Source: Anaspis maculata
Taxonomy: Eukaryota > Arthropoda > Insecta > Coleoptera > Scraptiidae
DNA: 64,000 nt
Assembly: GCA_949128115.1 (NCBI GenBank)
Contig: OX421966.1
Location: forward strand, 30,149,042-30,213,041
Direction of reading: 5' to 3'
Position numbers and translations under genes: made by a program. Below the pieces are notes generated by a model that did no database searches, had not been told where the DNA came from, and was given only the letters and a program-made list of their open reading frames with translations. Shown here piece after piece: positions 36,391 through 48,880 of this stretch (position 1 is the stretch's first letter; every line of letters begins with the position of its first letter).

Positions 36391-39300
36391 AGTGTTAGGA
36401 GTACTGTGGTGTCTAGCCTGAATCTGGAAGAGAATTTTTTTTGAATAGCGAAATGGAGCGGAGGAGTCACGAAGCGCATTCCAGAAGGCTGGATGGGGAA
36501 CGGGCCGGATCGAGGAGACTGGGGTGAGCATTAAAAGACGACAGATGTGTGGAGAGAGAATTTGATTGGATACTTACCTATTATTAGTAGTCTTTAGGGA
36601 AATATTCATACAAGTAATATGCTGATGAGATAAGCTCTTACGAATTGCAATCACGTATATAGGAACGTCGACATTTTAATCAATTAACGTTGAACGGTGA
36701 ATTTGTATCTTATATCTTCTTTCACTTTTACCTGCGACGGGTTTAATTATTGGGCTTAATCACTTTCGCGTTTACGTAAATCGAATGCGCGACCTCGATA
36801 TCTTCGGCTTTTTTCTTTTGATGGCATCAGATCGATGGCATGGAGATGAAAAGCATTTTTTACAAGGACATGAAGATTGAATCTTGAAATATGTACACAT
36901 CTTATGAGAGCATCGATCTTCACGAGCATCAACAAAACATTGATCCTTCACGTTTTATAGGGGGATTAAGATCGCGGGATACAGAACGTCAAGATGCACC
37001 TGTTTGTTTGAGGCCGGATGGTTTGAAATTGCTGATGGTTAAAAATGAGTATAGAGAGTGACCTTTCCGATGGTTTAGTTGAAAGTCGATAAGTGAAGAG
37101 AATGCGTCGAAAATCGGACGTTTCGCTCTGTGATTCCGTTCCGAAGCCTTCATCGCGGGAGAATTTCGAAAGAAGAGCCACCTAAAGCCCGCGTGCGATT
37201 ACCAGAAGCAGCGATCCAGCGGCATGGACTCGAACAATGGCATCACGAATAACCGATCCACCACCACTCCGGTCGAGTCGCGGCGATGCTATTTCAAAGA
37301 ACGATCTTCATTGAAAATAAAACTTACTTATAGATGTTTCACGCTGCTACAATGGTACAGATGTGTTGGCGCGTAAACTCTTGTACGTGACGGTGAAGAG
37401 GGGCCCGCAGAACGTGACCACCGGCCTTTTGACGATGTGCTGCATGAAGAGGAACATTCATGTAACATTTTGTTTATCATGCGTTCTTCTGTTATGTATC
37501 CTTTCACCTCTCCAGAGACGTCGTCGCCTATCGAAGATGAAGCAATTGAAACCATGGTGAACTGGAGCTCGGTGTGCAGTGGTGATCTCTTTTCACACGG
37601 TTCTCGGAATGGACGCAGTCGCGGTTCCCACACCGGCAAACACCCAGAAAAAAGAAGTTATTTCTGCTAGCTCCGCTATACCATTGCCATTATCACAAAA
37701 CCATATCGGAGAAAAAGAGGTGACGATGGGTCTTGCCGCAAAAAGCGCTCTCCGCTCGGCAATTTGAGTTCTTGGACTATGACGCGGCCTACTGGACCGG
37801 ACCGGTCAAACAATTGAATTTGAACCGCAAGTCGAACGCGTTCCGGTCATGGCGATAGCAGGTTATCTCTGGGCACCATTAAACAACCATTATTATTGCG
37901 GGCAAGTCGACCATGTTGCCCTGGTATGCTTCCATACGGACGGAGGTATATATACCTACAGATAAATGGTAATTAATTAGGACGCGGTGCGGTCTCGGGT
38001 TGTTCTCGAGTTATCACAGACGCAGCGAGATAGAGATGCCATGGCTCATTATCGCCGACAGGACTAATTGAAAAAGCACTGAGCGAGCGCTCGGTGATGG
38101 GAGAAAGGAGCCAAGAACGAAGCGCGGTGGAGTGGAAAACGATAACGGACAGACGGAAAAAAGGTGTTCCGGCAAGGTTCGGAATTCGCTGAATTCACAA
38201 TAAGATGATGCTCGAAGAAATGGCCAGTCGACCACTGTCATTATCGCAGTCATGCCGCGTTAATTGTTTTTTGCAAAGCACCTACTAAGCATCTGTGTTT
38301 TCAGTGGAGCTATCCCTTCCAGGTTTTCATAGGTGCACTGTCGAAATCAAAGCAAAAACTGGTTCTACCTACAAATGGTTTGCAAAATAGCTTGCGAGTA
38401 CATATTATCATCTTAGTCCATGTTTGATGTTCTTTAACGAAATGGCGACAGCTTCTTGAGTCAGTGACAACTATTGAAAGGTTTGAAGCAATAAGGTTGA
38501 AAGGCCACATGTTGAACAAAGTTTATTTGCTAATTGAACTCGTTCTATGAAAAGCAACGATACTTTTCTTTTTCTGTACATTGATAAATGTAGCGTAGAC
38601 ATATCACGTCATTTTCTTCTTTACCCAGACCAAAATGCAGTTGAATTCGATTTAATTAAATTTTCAAATCGAGTTTTCTTCATTTTTTTTTTCAATGTGG
38701 TTTGCTACTTTATTGCCCCAAGCCATTCGTCAACTATTGAAATGTTACTGACCGAGGTCTGATCAGTTGAATTCTAGCGTATCGTATATCAGGAAGCAGC
38801 CTGTATATCAAAATGTCAAAGTGACGTTCAAGATCCGCCGAAAGAGTGGTTCAGAAATTCAGAATCATATGACAACGACAGAGAAGATGCCAAAATGACG
38901 GTTCCATGACATTTACCTTTCGGTAGTATATCTGCCTATCATAGCACCGGCAAGTGACTTGAACGACGTCCGAGGTGCGAGGCATGCACCGCGGGATATT
39001 TCATTTTATTCATTCACTACATCCATCGAGACAATATTTTATAGCAGAGTTTGATATTACAAGAACTTTGTGTGATATGAAACATAACACCTGTTACGCT
39101 CGAGATAATACAGCTACGCCCTAGCATTTATAGCTGTAATCGTGTGAAATTTGTTCTGATTAAGTTTTTTATATATAAAAAACTCCGTTCCGAAAATAAC
39201 CTCCTCGGAAAAAAACCATTCATACAGCGGTTGCATACTGAACAGAAATGTCCACGGCGCCTTGACGGATGAAGAGTTTCCTCAGGCCAACATCACCAGG

Positions 39301-40125
39301 TGTCGGCCGAAGCTATGCTGGGCGCCCTGTTATTTGAATTACCGACAAATTTCCGACTGAGCTAGCAGAGCTTCGGAAACCACGGGCCGACGCCAAGAAA
39401 CATCCATCATAGTGGCTCAGGACCTAGTGGGAGCAGCAGGAATGGAGACGCAAGGACTTCGTAAACGCACGTCGGCCACAGGGAAGGCATTCCCAATTTT
39501 CTTCTGCTTGCTAGAGAGCTAGACGCTACATAGATCCGGCACAGTTGCGTTTTGAACTTAATTGTTATATTGCGGTGGCCCTATGCCCCGTCTTCACTTG
39601 GAAGAGTCTTCAACTCTTTCCAGTTCAGTTTGTGAGCGGCCCTCTGCCAGAATTGTTTGTGTTTCGAAACGAGAAGCTCCACTTCTCGTATCTTGTACCT
39701 GGCCCTGCGGGCGTTTCTGGCCTTTTTTGAGCATACCCTTGAATTGATCTGGACACCGAAGGCGACAATTTGTGAATCGACTGTCTTGGACGTAGTTTAC
39801 GGCCCTTGTCCCTTGGTGTACGGAGACAAGTACACGCTTTGATTCGCTTCAAGAGTCCGAGTCCGAGAGATAAAAAACAGTATAGGACGATTCAGGTTCA
39901 TATTACTGCAACGTAAGCCTAATGTGAACGTTAGAAAATGGACCAACCACTGACGGAGTCCAATTTTGACTTCTCTCCTTTGTCGAAATCCATGAAAAAT
40001 CTGTTGAAATCTCAAGGGGTTGCTGAAAAATAGCGATTCAGAGGAACGCTTTTTTGTTGTTTCTATAAGCAATAACAGCTTATTTACTAGATAGGTACGT
40101 TAAAATTTCGAAGAGTGTTGAAATA
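36391..40125. other. Intronic stretch, no gene supported
   Basis: Region 37150-37760 is more CpG-rich. It holds a plus frame starting at 37224 and a minus frame at 37328-37639 whose last codons overlap a strong donor (ataa/gtaagt at about 37326), so a minus-strand untranslated exon is possible. Elsewhere only short frames. Confidence 0.35.
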
Positions 40126-40255
40126 GTACATTACGTAACAAGTACGGAAAGTGATACATTACGCATGAGTGTGTAAGTTAATGCACGAGGCGCAGCCGAG
40201 TGCAGAAATCACACGGATGAAAGTAAGACACTTTACGGCGAGTTACGTACACTAT
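40126..40255. mobile_element. ~130-bp inverted-repeat element (MITE-like)
   Basis: atagtacattacgtaac with cggaaagtg at the left pairs with cactttacggcgagttacgt-acactat at the right. Internal cgaggcgcagccgagtgc is itself near-palindromic. Confidence 0.6.
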
Positions 40256-40379
40256 TTTTCCTACGACCGGGAGAAAATTACATCCGAATAAGGACGTAAT
40301 TTTCGTGTTTTTCTGTAAACGTAGATTTTATAAAAACCAGTGAATGAATAATAATTAAAAAAATTATGGTAATTTTAAA

Positions 40380-40580
40380 TAGGTTTATAAAGAAAATGTG
40401 CATGTAAGTATTTCAAATTTTCAAAATTCAAATTTTCAAAAATTTAATTTTTTTCACAATTTCAAATTTTCTTCTCGAAAAACACCGCTTTTCCCTGACC
40501 ATCCAGATTTAACAATACTCATATTTTTTCATATATTTCAATTTTTCTCGAATAACACCGCTACTTTCTGACCAAGCCTG
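40380..40580. repeat. Low-complexity aaattttc tract and ~80-bp direct duplication
   Basis: Runs of caaattttc/aaaattcaaa precede two copies of a ctcgaa-aacaccgct block with ctgacca (about 40478 and 40549). Confidence 0.6.
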
Positions 40581-40737
40581 CCTGTGGCTGTTGTTATATG
40601 CTTGAGCATCTCACAAGCGAGCGGTACACCGAATCATCGCAAAAAAAATCGAGAATCCAATCAAGAACCAGTATTTCAAATTTAGATTGCTTTGAAAACA
40701 TGAAAAATGATTTTTTTCATAAAAAAATTCGGGAAAT

Positions 40738-40832
40738 TGCAGGTTTTGAACTCGTGCCCTCTGGACACACGCCTCGCGCCTGTTGCAGTAGTTAGGGTTG
40801 GAGGTGGCGTCTTTCACCATCAAGCTATCAGG
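40738..40832 (-). repeat. Possible tRNA-derived SINE head
   Basis: On the minus strand tgatagcttgatggtgaaag resembles a tRNA A box, and cgagttcaaaacct, about 65 nt further on, resembles a B box (GWTCRANNC). The arms do not fold into a normal tRNA cloverleaf by eye, so a functional tRNA gene is not claimed. Confidence 0.3.
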
Positions 40833-41679
40833 GTATTTTTGTGAGTCGGACAAAACCGTCGTTAATAAAGGACACGAACAATTTCTTTTATCCTTTGAAG
40901 AGCAATAGCGGCCTAAGGCCCCCACTACCAGCCGGGAAAGGTACGTTTTGGTCATCGATCAGCAGGTGTATGGGACTTCATTTATCAACAACGTCTCCTT
41001 GTGAGAAAACCGAAGATCCAGTAATGAAATTAGTGAGATTTCAACTGTCATTTTGACATTTTAGTATGTTAACTTGATTTAAAGCATTTGGATTGGGTGT
41101 ATTGGATGGGGCTGGTGCAGCTCAAGATTTCTAAATTGACCCCCATTTAATCTTTTGTGGTCACATTTGCATTGTTACCAAAGAATTATTCTGCTTTATA
41201 AGTGTAGGTGAGAATTTCATTCATAACTTTACAATTACTGTTGCTGAGAAAAAAATTTGTGGGATTTTTATTGTTATACATCTCACCGCTAGGGTAAGCC
41301 TTAGATAAGGTTATATAAGCATGTCAAACCCATGCTATCGGTTGAGAGGACATGACTGAGGCCAGTCCTGTAGGTGCGTGGTGCGAATTATTGTTGATTT
41401 GCTTGTGAATCAGAGTTAGGGTGGTATTGAAAAACGGTTTTTCGAAATTTTAATTAAATCGTCGTTTAAATTCGTATTGTTTCGTGGTCCGAATGAACTG
41501 TGCGTTATAATAACGCACGGCTTATAACGCACAGGTTGGGTAGGTTGACGTAATTGACAACTTTCGGGCCTACTATAGCGTGTGAAAGGGGTGTCACTTT
41601 CGTAGGTGGTCGTAAGAAAAGTTATAGAATATACCCAAACGGTAAAAACCATTAACACGTACCTAACACTGCAATATTA

Positions 41680-41804
41680 GGTTTGTTCCATCAGAAATGT
41701 CAAATTAGTCAGATCCAATGAGAAGCGCCTGAATCAGTTTGCAAACTGATTTTCTCGATTCCTATTGGCTCTGACTAGTTTGAGACCTCTTGATTGGACA
41801 AACC
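41680..41804. mobile_element. 125-bp inverted-repeat element (MITE)
   Basis: ggtttgttccatcagaaatg at the left pairs with the sequence ending tgattggacaaacc. Internal pairing continues (gtcagatccaatgagaa with tcctattggctctgac). gcaatatta occurs directly before it (41671-41679) and again at 41866-41874, after a short local duplication. This may be an extended target duplication or coincidence. Confidence 0.75.
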
Positions 41805-42257
41805 TATTTGAATATATAGATGTGATTTTGAACAAACCTATTTAAATGTAGATGTGATTTTGAGCGCAATATTACTATTAGAGTTGTGACTGCTGTGAGC
41901 TGGTGTCATTTACAAAGCTAGTCACCCAAAACTTGTGATGCAAGGTTAGTCATAAGGGCAAGATCGACAAAAGTCAACAAATGTGGGCGAATACCATAAA
42001 AGAAGACACATAAAGTACCTCCCTATGCGCGTTTAGATTTAAATTATAGACTAAAGTTGGTCATCAAAACAGAAAAATAGCCCATTATAGAGCACTTTGG
42101 GTAATTGGGTATTTTCGGACAAATTATTGGAAATCAATTACAAAAAAACCTCAACTTTCATCCAAGATACAACCAAAACATACATACTGAAGCCACCCGC
42201 ATTTGGCGGGCCGAAAATAATCCGGAGGAAAATAATTCAAAGCCGTGAAATCGAGGT

Positions 42258-42745
42258 ATGAGAGTCAAGGCATCATTGAAAGATGTCGCTAGTTATTTAA
42301 TTCATTCGTGTAAATCCCGCAAAGCTCTACAACATAATTTATTTACTTCTCATCGTGAATTCAAATATCGTTCCTGCTCGACGTCCGATAAAATGGTGAA
42401 TTGGTGCATATGGAGTAAAGCACCCGCACTTCAACCAAGCCAGTTGCCGCCGTGTCGTACTCCTGCCGTTAAAGCGCTCCGTTCCGTGCTGCCCGCTCGC
42501 TGCCGCCATCATCCGATGTTCACGTGGTGTCACCCGGTGTCCCACCGCAGTGGATTAAATTACCCATTGGAATTTCACGGCTATGCGCCGTTCGCGATCG
42601 TTGTGGATGCAATAAAATATTCCGAATTGCTGGGAATGGAGGATATCGCCGGAGATCGTGGTACCTGGACCAATCCTCCTGGGCTGCCGTCCGCTCCCGA
42701 CTTGTCGCGTCCGCTGCCGAGTGCTTCTGCGGGCCTGTTAGCGAA
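42258..42745. other. GC-rich intronic region with long overlapping frames, no gene supported
   Basis: A 171-codon plus frame (42258-42773) and a 125-codon minus frame (42581-42958) run into the minisatellite that follows. Neither shows a known motif, and the frames are favoured by GC richness. Confidence 0.35.
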
Positions 42746-43308
42746 GAGTTTTAGTCCCCTTCGAGGAAGCTGAGTTAGAACCCGTTTATGTGGCGTCGCG
42801 ACCCTCCTAAAGGCCGAAGCGTCGAAGCCCCAATGATGAGCCCCAGCCCACTTGGAAAATGACGAGTCGATTCCCCCCGGCTGATGTGTCTCAAAGGCCC
42901 CCTGGAGAAAGTCGAGTTGGAACCCTTCGGAGTCGTGTTTTGGTCCCCTTGGGGGCACGCTGAGTCGAGAACCCTCCAGGTTGAGTTTTGACCCTCTGAG
43001 AGACTGATGAGTTGCTTCCCCCGTTGAGTTGCAACCCGTCTCTAGGATGTCGTGTCAGAGCCCTTGGACGTTGAGTCTTGATCCGCCTCCAGGTGTCGAG
43101 TCAGAGCCCTCCGACGACGAGCTCCAGCCCTTTTTCCAGGTCGATGTGCCAAGGCCCTTCCGGTGTTGAGTTTCGACCCTTCTCCATGTCGTAGAGTTGG
43201 GACCCGTTGACGAAGTGTTTCGAACCCCCTCCAGGATGCTGAGTCGCGTTCCCTCGACGGTGAGTTCTAGCCCACCTCGAGGATGTCGAGTTAAAACCCC
43301 TAAATGAT
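42742..43308. repeat. GC-rich degenerate minisatellite, unit ~50 bp, about 11 units
   Basis: Two half-units alternate: a gacgttgagttttgaccc-like half and a ctccaggatgtcgagtcaga-like half, each ending in a run of C. Units are 48-56 bp and strongly diverged. The array is visible as GAGT every 22-30 bases followed by CCC. Confidence 0.8.
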
Positions 43309-44800
43309 CCAGGCCCGATAGAAATGAGGTCTCTCGTTTCGGTATCTCGTGTGGCGGAGTGATGACCTCGACGAGCGGGAGGTTAGTCTTGGTGAGTTGG
43401 GATAGTTGCTTACGGTTAGGCTTTGTCGGAAAAATGTATGATGGAGCTCACGCGTGCGTTCTGAATCTGCCTGCACGTGCTGGTATCTGCGCTACTGTCT
43501 GCCGTCAGGTACAGCCACTTTCAAGCCTCGTCCTTTGTTGGATACCTTCATAGAAAGGTATTCGCGCTCTTGGGCCCTCTGGACTTGGCTTTGTGACTGC
43601 GGTACTCAGAGCACCGGACCTAGTGGGTTAGATCTGGAAACTCGCGGGTGAGCTTCCTCTGCGTTTCTGAAGCTCCTAGTTATTCGGAAAATGTCAATTT
43701 TGGGAACTACGTGAAAAATCAAGTAATTGGAAAAATGGAATCGCGTTGAGATCGGGGTTCGGACCCTGCCGTAGAGTCGTAATTGTTGATCGGATTGATG
43801 GACACCCCCCCCCCCTCCTTGAAACTAATGATTTTGTTTTAGCGCCACGACAGTCCGGATATTTCCATGTAGGGCTTGTCCCGGGAATGGAAACGTTCTT
43901 ATTCGAAACTGATGAATTCATGCCGGTACCCAGCGACGCCACCGTTCAGATAGGGACTTTGTAAAAATGAATTGTTATTAGGGCTCGATCAGGAATAGTG
44001 TAGACGGCGATTATTTCGCGTTAGGGCAAAGATTATTTCGACGCCTCTCTGCATCGGCTTTTCGGCGAACACCCTGTATAGTCTATTCTCTGCGTTTTGT
44101 TTCTCCTGGCTGCGGCCTTCTCTCACAAATTGCTAACCAACAATGAACTAGCGCGTGTACGGGGCGTGCTCAAACCGTTCTTCAAATTAAATTTGTATCT
44201 TGACTAGAGTAATTAGTTTCGCGGACACCATCGGTTCGAAAGTTTTTGGAAGGGCGAAATTTGGTTCAACATTTCCGGTTATAGACACACGCGACCGCGG
44301 GAATCTTTCTAAGCGTTGGGGGCGACTCACGGTGAAAAAAGGGAATAGGCCCCCACAAAGGCAGCCATATCCAATCCTTTCCAAACGAGCAAAAGAGACC
44401 ATGGCCCAAAAAGAAGCAACAGCCTTTGAAAAGAATGCCACAATTAGGTGGGCTACCATACACACACCGGCCCACAAATCTTGGATAGCACTCGTGGTCG
44501 AAGTCACTCTTCTCTTTTCAGTGTCTAGAAGCCGGGCCTAACCCTAACATAACCTCTAACACTAACATAAATGTTGGATCTGATTTAATCACAAAAAGAA
44601 CTTTGAACTGCGAAAACCAGTCAGAATTAAATGTCGGTCAAGGTGTAGAGTCAGGTGTTCGTCGGAGGGTTGGGGTGTTGGGACGTCTGAAATAATTAGG
44701 GGAAAGTTATCTCTTCGGGAATAGGTTAGATCTTTTAGGTAATTTAGCCTGCGCTGTGATGGTAGGACTAGGTATAGGAGCGAGCCATTATTTGAACATT
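43309..44800. other. Intronic stretch, no gene seen
   Basis: Mirror-image open frames of 106 (minus) and 113 (plus) codons at 44187-44541 have no recognisable motif. A cluster of ctaac repeats (cctaaccctaacataacct) lies at 44540-44575. Confidence 0.4.
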
Positions 44801-45175
44801 TTGAATTGTACATAGAGGTCAATAGATTGATGTTATGTTAAAATTTTATACTGTGTCTTATTGCGTTCAAACTCGTAGTCAGACCCATCTCAACAATCTC
44901 GAGAGCTCTATAATCGAACAACAAGAAGAGAGGCACAACGGGATGTCGTCCTGATACTAGATGATCATCGGCCAAGCGGTTCCAAAAGCGGGAAAAGTGA
45001 TTTAATTCAAATAAGTTGAATTAAATGCCAGTATAATGGGTTGCCTACCCATTCAGGGGTACAAGACGATAGCTGGGGTCGTTTCAATACCAATTGCCAA
45101 TTCAATCAAAAAGTATTGTGAAAGACCTTATCCACGCCTTGCTAAATAAATAAATGAATAAATAAATAAATAGTC
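44800..45175. repeat. Dispersed repeat E with (AAAT)n-type tail, copy 1
   Basis: About 230 bp matches 57400-57690: actgtgtcttattgcgttca, tctcaacaatctc, gcacaacgggatgtcgtcct, agcgggaaaagtga, aatgggttgcctacccatt. It ends in an aaataaataaatgaataaat tail (45145-45175), suggesting a retroposon. Part of one minus-strand frame is alike in both copies (GRHPVV, EIVE, NAIRHS), so a LINE coding fragment is possible. Confidence 0.75.
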
Positions 45176-45962
45176 TTTAATTCTCTTTGAACTGTTACAG
45201 AATGAGAAGTGTCAAATACTGATGGTTGCAAATTTTCTATGGAAAATTGGAAAGCATATTTCAAAACTTTGCCTTGTCATGGTAACTTTGAATAGGTAAG
45301 TACTTTTGATCTACGATCACATATAAAGAAAGTAGATCTGAGACTACATTTATGTGTTGTCCTGAAGATTTGTTTTCTAGTTGGAAATTTACGATATTCA
45401 CAAATCACAATATATAGTCTGAAAGTTCAACGACAACGTCAAGTTGGCAACAGCAGAGACAGTGACAGTCTAAAGTCTGACAGTAGAGACAAAACAGAGC
45501 CATCTGGATTGTGTTTCACTTTACACATAGATTGTAAGCGGGCGCACACCACGCCTATACCTATTACGAAAATAATAATTATAGAAAAACCAATTTGAAA
45601 AGCAAAGAATCCGAGAGATTTATGTCCGAGCATCTCATGAGAATTGATTACGGACACGAATCGAGACGCTCCCGTTCAATTTCACGCTGTGGGACCATAG
45701 CCAGAGCGCACGAAAAATTTGGTCCGTTCATTTTTTTTTCCTTCTTCGTTCTAATAACAAATAATAATAGATTCGAGTCATGACCAGAGCCGACCATGAC
45801 TTCTGTTGTGCGGCTACCAACCGAACCGATACTAAATGGTTCTTCTTTATAGTTACATTTCTTGCAGGTGTGCGAGAGAGAGAGGATATTACCGACATCT
45901 CGCAGACCTTATTCGCGACCTTTATTTTAATTACAATAAATCTTTTTCAATTGCACAACACC

Positions 45963-45981
45963 TGTGTGTGTGTGTGTGTGT
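45963..45981. repeat. (TG)n microsatellite
   Basis: Nine to ten perfect TG units. Confidence 0.95.
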
Positions 45982-45984
45982 AGA

Positions 45985-47040
45985 ATGTAGACGTATAATC
46001 GATTTATTTCCAAATGTCACGCACTGGAAGAGTGTTTCGAAACATGATTTGACAAAAACGTGGACGTACCTGTAATAAGCAGAGAGCAGAGGGTTCACTG
46101 GTAACTTTTACCAAAACGAGATCTAGGTGCGTACTCTAAGCAATTATGTAAGTAAAATAAAGAAATTATTTTTTACTCTGTGGGACGATGGCATCCTGGT
46201 TTTTGTTTAGCAGCAGTAGGTATAATCAGCTATTGTTCTTCGGGTAATCAAAGGTTCGGTAAAAACATGATGATGACAATTTCATGAGTGCGTATACGGC
46301 ATTCTAAGTTTTGTAGATTTCTGTTCCACACATTGTTCCTTGGAGCAAAAACTGACGCTTCATTTCCAACCTTGCTTTGAATTTCAAGTTAGGAATGAAG
46401 ATAGGTACATGTACCGTACCTCAATTCAATCCTACCTTCGCAGCTAATGAAAAATGCCGTTGACATAGGTGAAGTATGAATTTTTTATTTTTTTTTGTCA
46501 GTATAACAGCCTGATGACACAAGCTTGACACCGGCCAAATTTCTATGCTACATGTCAGCTCATAATCCAAATTTTTTTTGGCCGCAACAGTACACAGCTT
46601 GGATTATTGATGCAAATAAAGGAAGCCCTTCTTTTGGAGCAATGCCTATATAGTACTCGCTATAGTAGTTCAAAGGAAAAACGATGGAAATACCAAGTAC
46701 ACCCCCAACCAGTAAGCGGAGGATGACTTTCTGACGATCAAAATCGACGCCTCCTTGATTGAATAATCAAGGAAACGCGTACAAAAATGACGGTGAATTT
46801 CATAGATCTGCGCGCAAGTTAACCAACTATCCTTTCACCATCATCACTTTGGTTATGCGGTGAAATGCCATAATCACACATACAGTAGACCGTAAAGTAA
46901 ATATGTAATTATTGTAATTCCCGCCACGACAGAGCGATTTCAGTTAATTAACAATACTGTTAAGATTAAATGTGTGAGCATTAGCCAGAACCGGGCAAAA
47001 AATGCTTGACGATATGAGAATTCTCGCAATATAATAATGC
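45985..47040. other. Intronic stretch, no gene seen
   Basis: AT-rich DNA up to the exon at 47081-47271; no supported feature. Confidence 0.4.
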
Positions 47041-47080
47041 CTAGGTAAGTACTTGGATATAGTTATTATGTTCAACTGAC

Positions 47081-47271
47081 CTGTGCATACTCGGCGCAAA
47101 TGTCGATGCTCGATACGAAGTTGCAGACGTCATCGACGGTCCAATGGGAAATGTCCTCTTGGTGGTTGTGAATTTTCGGGCTTTCCGAGTGCTCTCGTTT
47201 GCTGAGCGGACTGCTGGAAGCCGGAGGCTGTTTGGAAGTCCTCATTCGTTTCATCGGAGTTGGCCCCGCTC
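47081..47271 (-). CDS. SAMD7/11-like gene, exon with nuclear-type basic motif and first half of SAM domain
   Basis: The exon is 191 nt with acceptor tttatgactcacag and donor cacag/gtcagt, encoding residues 273-335 after a split glycine. It begins AGPTPMKRMRTSK, a plausible nuclear localisation signal, followed by a Ser/Pro linker. From residue 315 it encodes the N-terminal half of a SAM domain: HWTVDDVCNFVSSI, then CAEYAQ at the exon end. WTVDDVC with the following EYA is characteristic of the SAMD7/SAMD11 SAM domain. The exon ends exactly between codons, so the next exon could be skipped or swapped without changing frame. The next coding exon is 44 kb away. Confidence 0.93.
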
Positions 47272-48129
47272 CTGTGAGTCATAAAACAATGTAGCTATGA
47301 CAAATGAAGTGAGTAGAACTGAAGTTATACAAGCTGATGTACAAACGTAAGAAATACGAAACAGTTTTTTTTCCGGGAGGGGTTAGGCCAGGACAAGTCG
47401 AAAACTTGTATACGCACCTGCCATAATTATACCGTTACAGCTTGACTAAAATAGTCGAGCATGAAGACACCAATAAAAAAACCTTAAGAAGTCCTCAAGG
47501 TTCCTTTGCCATATTGAACCATTTACAACCATTGTGATGTTGATATAAACAGCGACTCTCCCGGTTGCACCAAAGAATTTAATAATGGGATAGGTAATTG
47601 GGGATATTCTCTGATGAATTCTAGGTCAGTGCCGGTTGATTGACCAGAGGAAATGCATAGAAGCTATTGTGAACTGAATATTTCTCCATAATCTTTTGTG
47701 GAACTGCGGTTTTAATTGGTCACTATTCTTGAATTTACCAAAGAAAATTTTCATTTAGCTACAGGGTTCCCAGAATAATTCTGGAACGAAACAAGGAGCA
47801 ATATTATTTACACTACTAATACCGACTTGAAACAAAGATGGCAATTATGTTTTTCCAATGTCCTTTTCTACATAATACGCAGAAGCAAATATTTTTGATC
47901 GTGTTTTTTCTCAATTTTACATAATTATTTCAGGCTATATTTCAGCTATTGCAGCGCGCCTAATGGCCTTAAGTAGGTCGGTTGTTCATCCCGACTTGTT
48001 CCTGTAAACTGTTCCTTTTAGAAATCCCCACTCGAATCCTCATCACAGCGGAAAAGTTCAAAGCTAAAAAATCAGGCGTAAGTGATGTTGCTGGATTTGA
48101 ATATCAAACGATCAGGAAATATTCCTAAC

Positions 48130-48880
48130 AATTTTTTTTTATTGAGGCTATCACTTTTTGTGCTGTGGCACCATAAGAAAATATCGTAGAAGATGATTTA
48201 TCTTGGATTTTTCCACTCACTAAAAGATCACTTTATGATTGCAGTTGACTTCAATGCTGAGCATAGCTACTGAGGCTGTGATAACGGAATCACTAGAGGA
48301 AAAAAGCTAGCCATGACCGCCTTAGATCGGAAATGTGAGCTTCAGTCAATTAGCAAGCCAACTTGCTGGTCCACAAACATGAAGAAAATGCCAAGTTTAC
48401 TGGATTACTTTGTGATGGAAGGAATTGATTCATCCTATACTACCATTAAAGAGAACTTCGATCGAGCATCAAATCATTCAGCCATCATTTTGTTTTTCAG
48501 AAAAATTGTCATCACAATGCATCACCCGTCTCATTTCACTGATGGGCACACTGATTGGGAAGGACTCAGAATGGATCTTGAACAAATAATCAAACTGAGC
48601 TAAAAATTCAGCCCACTACTGATTACGAAAACCAATCGGATGAAAAAGTTGGAGAACTTGTGGTTGACTTACAACAAGCAGTCTGGTATAACACTCCCAC
48701 AATTAAGCCGAAGCCACCAGAACTTGGCTATGTGAAAAAGGTTGAGGAATTGTTGAAGAGCAAAAGGAAAGCACGAGAAATATATTTAGCAGCAAACGCG
48801 TTCACCTGATAAGATGAGATATTGTCCAACCATTTCAGAAATTTGTCTGCCAACAAAGACTCCGATTATGCTCTTTAGAG
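48130..48880 (+). pseudogene. Jockey-type non-LTR retrotransposon fragment (endonuclease end and linker)
   Basis: Recognisable protein: FFHSLKDHFMIAVDFNAEHSY, then a TGA where Trp is expected, then GCDNGITRGKKL. It continues with KPTCWSTNMKKMPSLLDYFV and SYTTIKENFDRASNHSAII. This follows the order of a Jockey apurinic-like endonuclease: the GGDFNAKH-type catalytic motif, the T-W--D---PDLLDFF stretch, and the final SSDHSP motif, here SNHSAI. After a frameshift near 48603 the linker continues: ELVVDLQQAVWYNTP, then LLKSKRKAREIY, as in the segment before reverse transcriptase. The catalytic Gly-Gly is changed (AV), stops and shifts are present, and no reverse transcriptase follows. It is a dead 5' fragment, inserted opposite to the host gene. 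Confidence 0.85.

Larger units (their letters stand above)
3022..47080 (-). other. 44,059-nt intron inside the SAM domain
   Basis: The donor cag/gtcagt at 47080 and acceptor tttctttgcag/acc at 3022 join codons for EYAQ and TFRDQ, restoring a continuous SAM domain. The intron holds most of the repeats listed separately. No nested protein-coding gene was convincingly found in it. Confidence 0.88.

Noticed and set aside
37328..37639. 103-codon minus-strand frame with a nearby gtaagt donor
   Set aside because: All three frames stop before the donor, so at most an untranslated exon; no transcript evidence.
40738..40832. Functional tRNA gene
   Set aside because: A- and B-box-like words are present but the cloverleaf arms do not pair; a SINE head is more likely.
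42258..42958. 171- and 125-codon frames on opposite strands as genes
   Set aside because: GC-rich DNA running into a minisatellite; no domain, no splice signals I could rely on.
44540..44575. Telomere-like ctaaccctaac sequence
   Set aside because: Only a few imperfect units, and insects of most orders use TTAGG; chance simple sequence.
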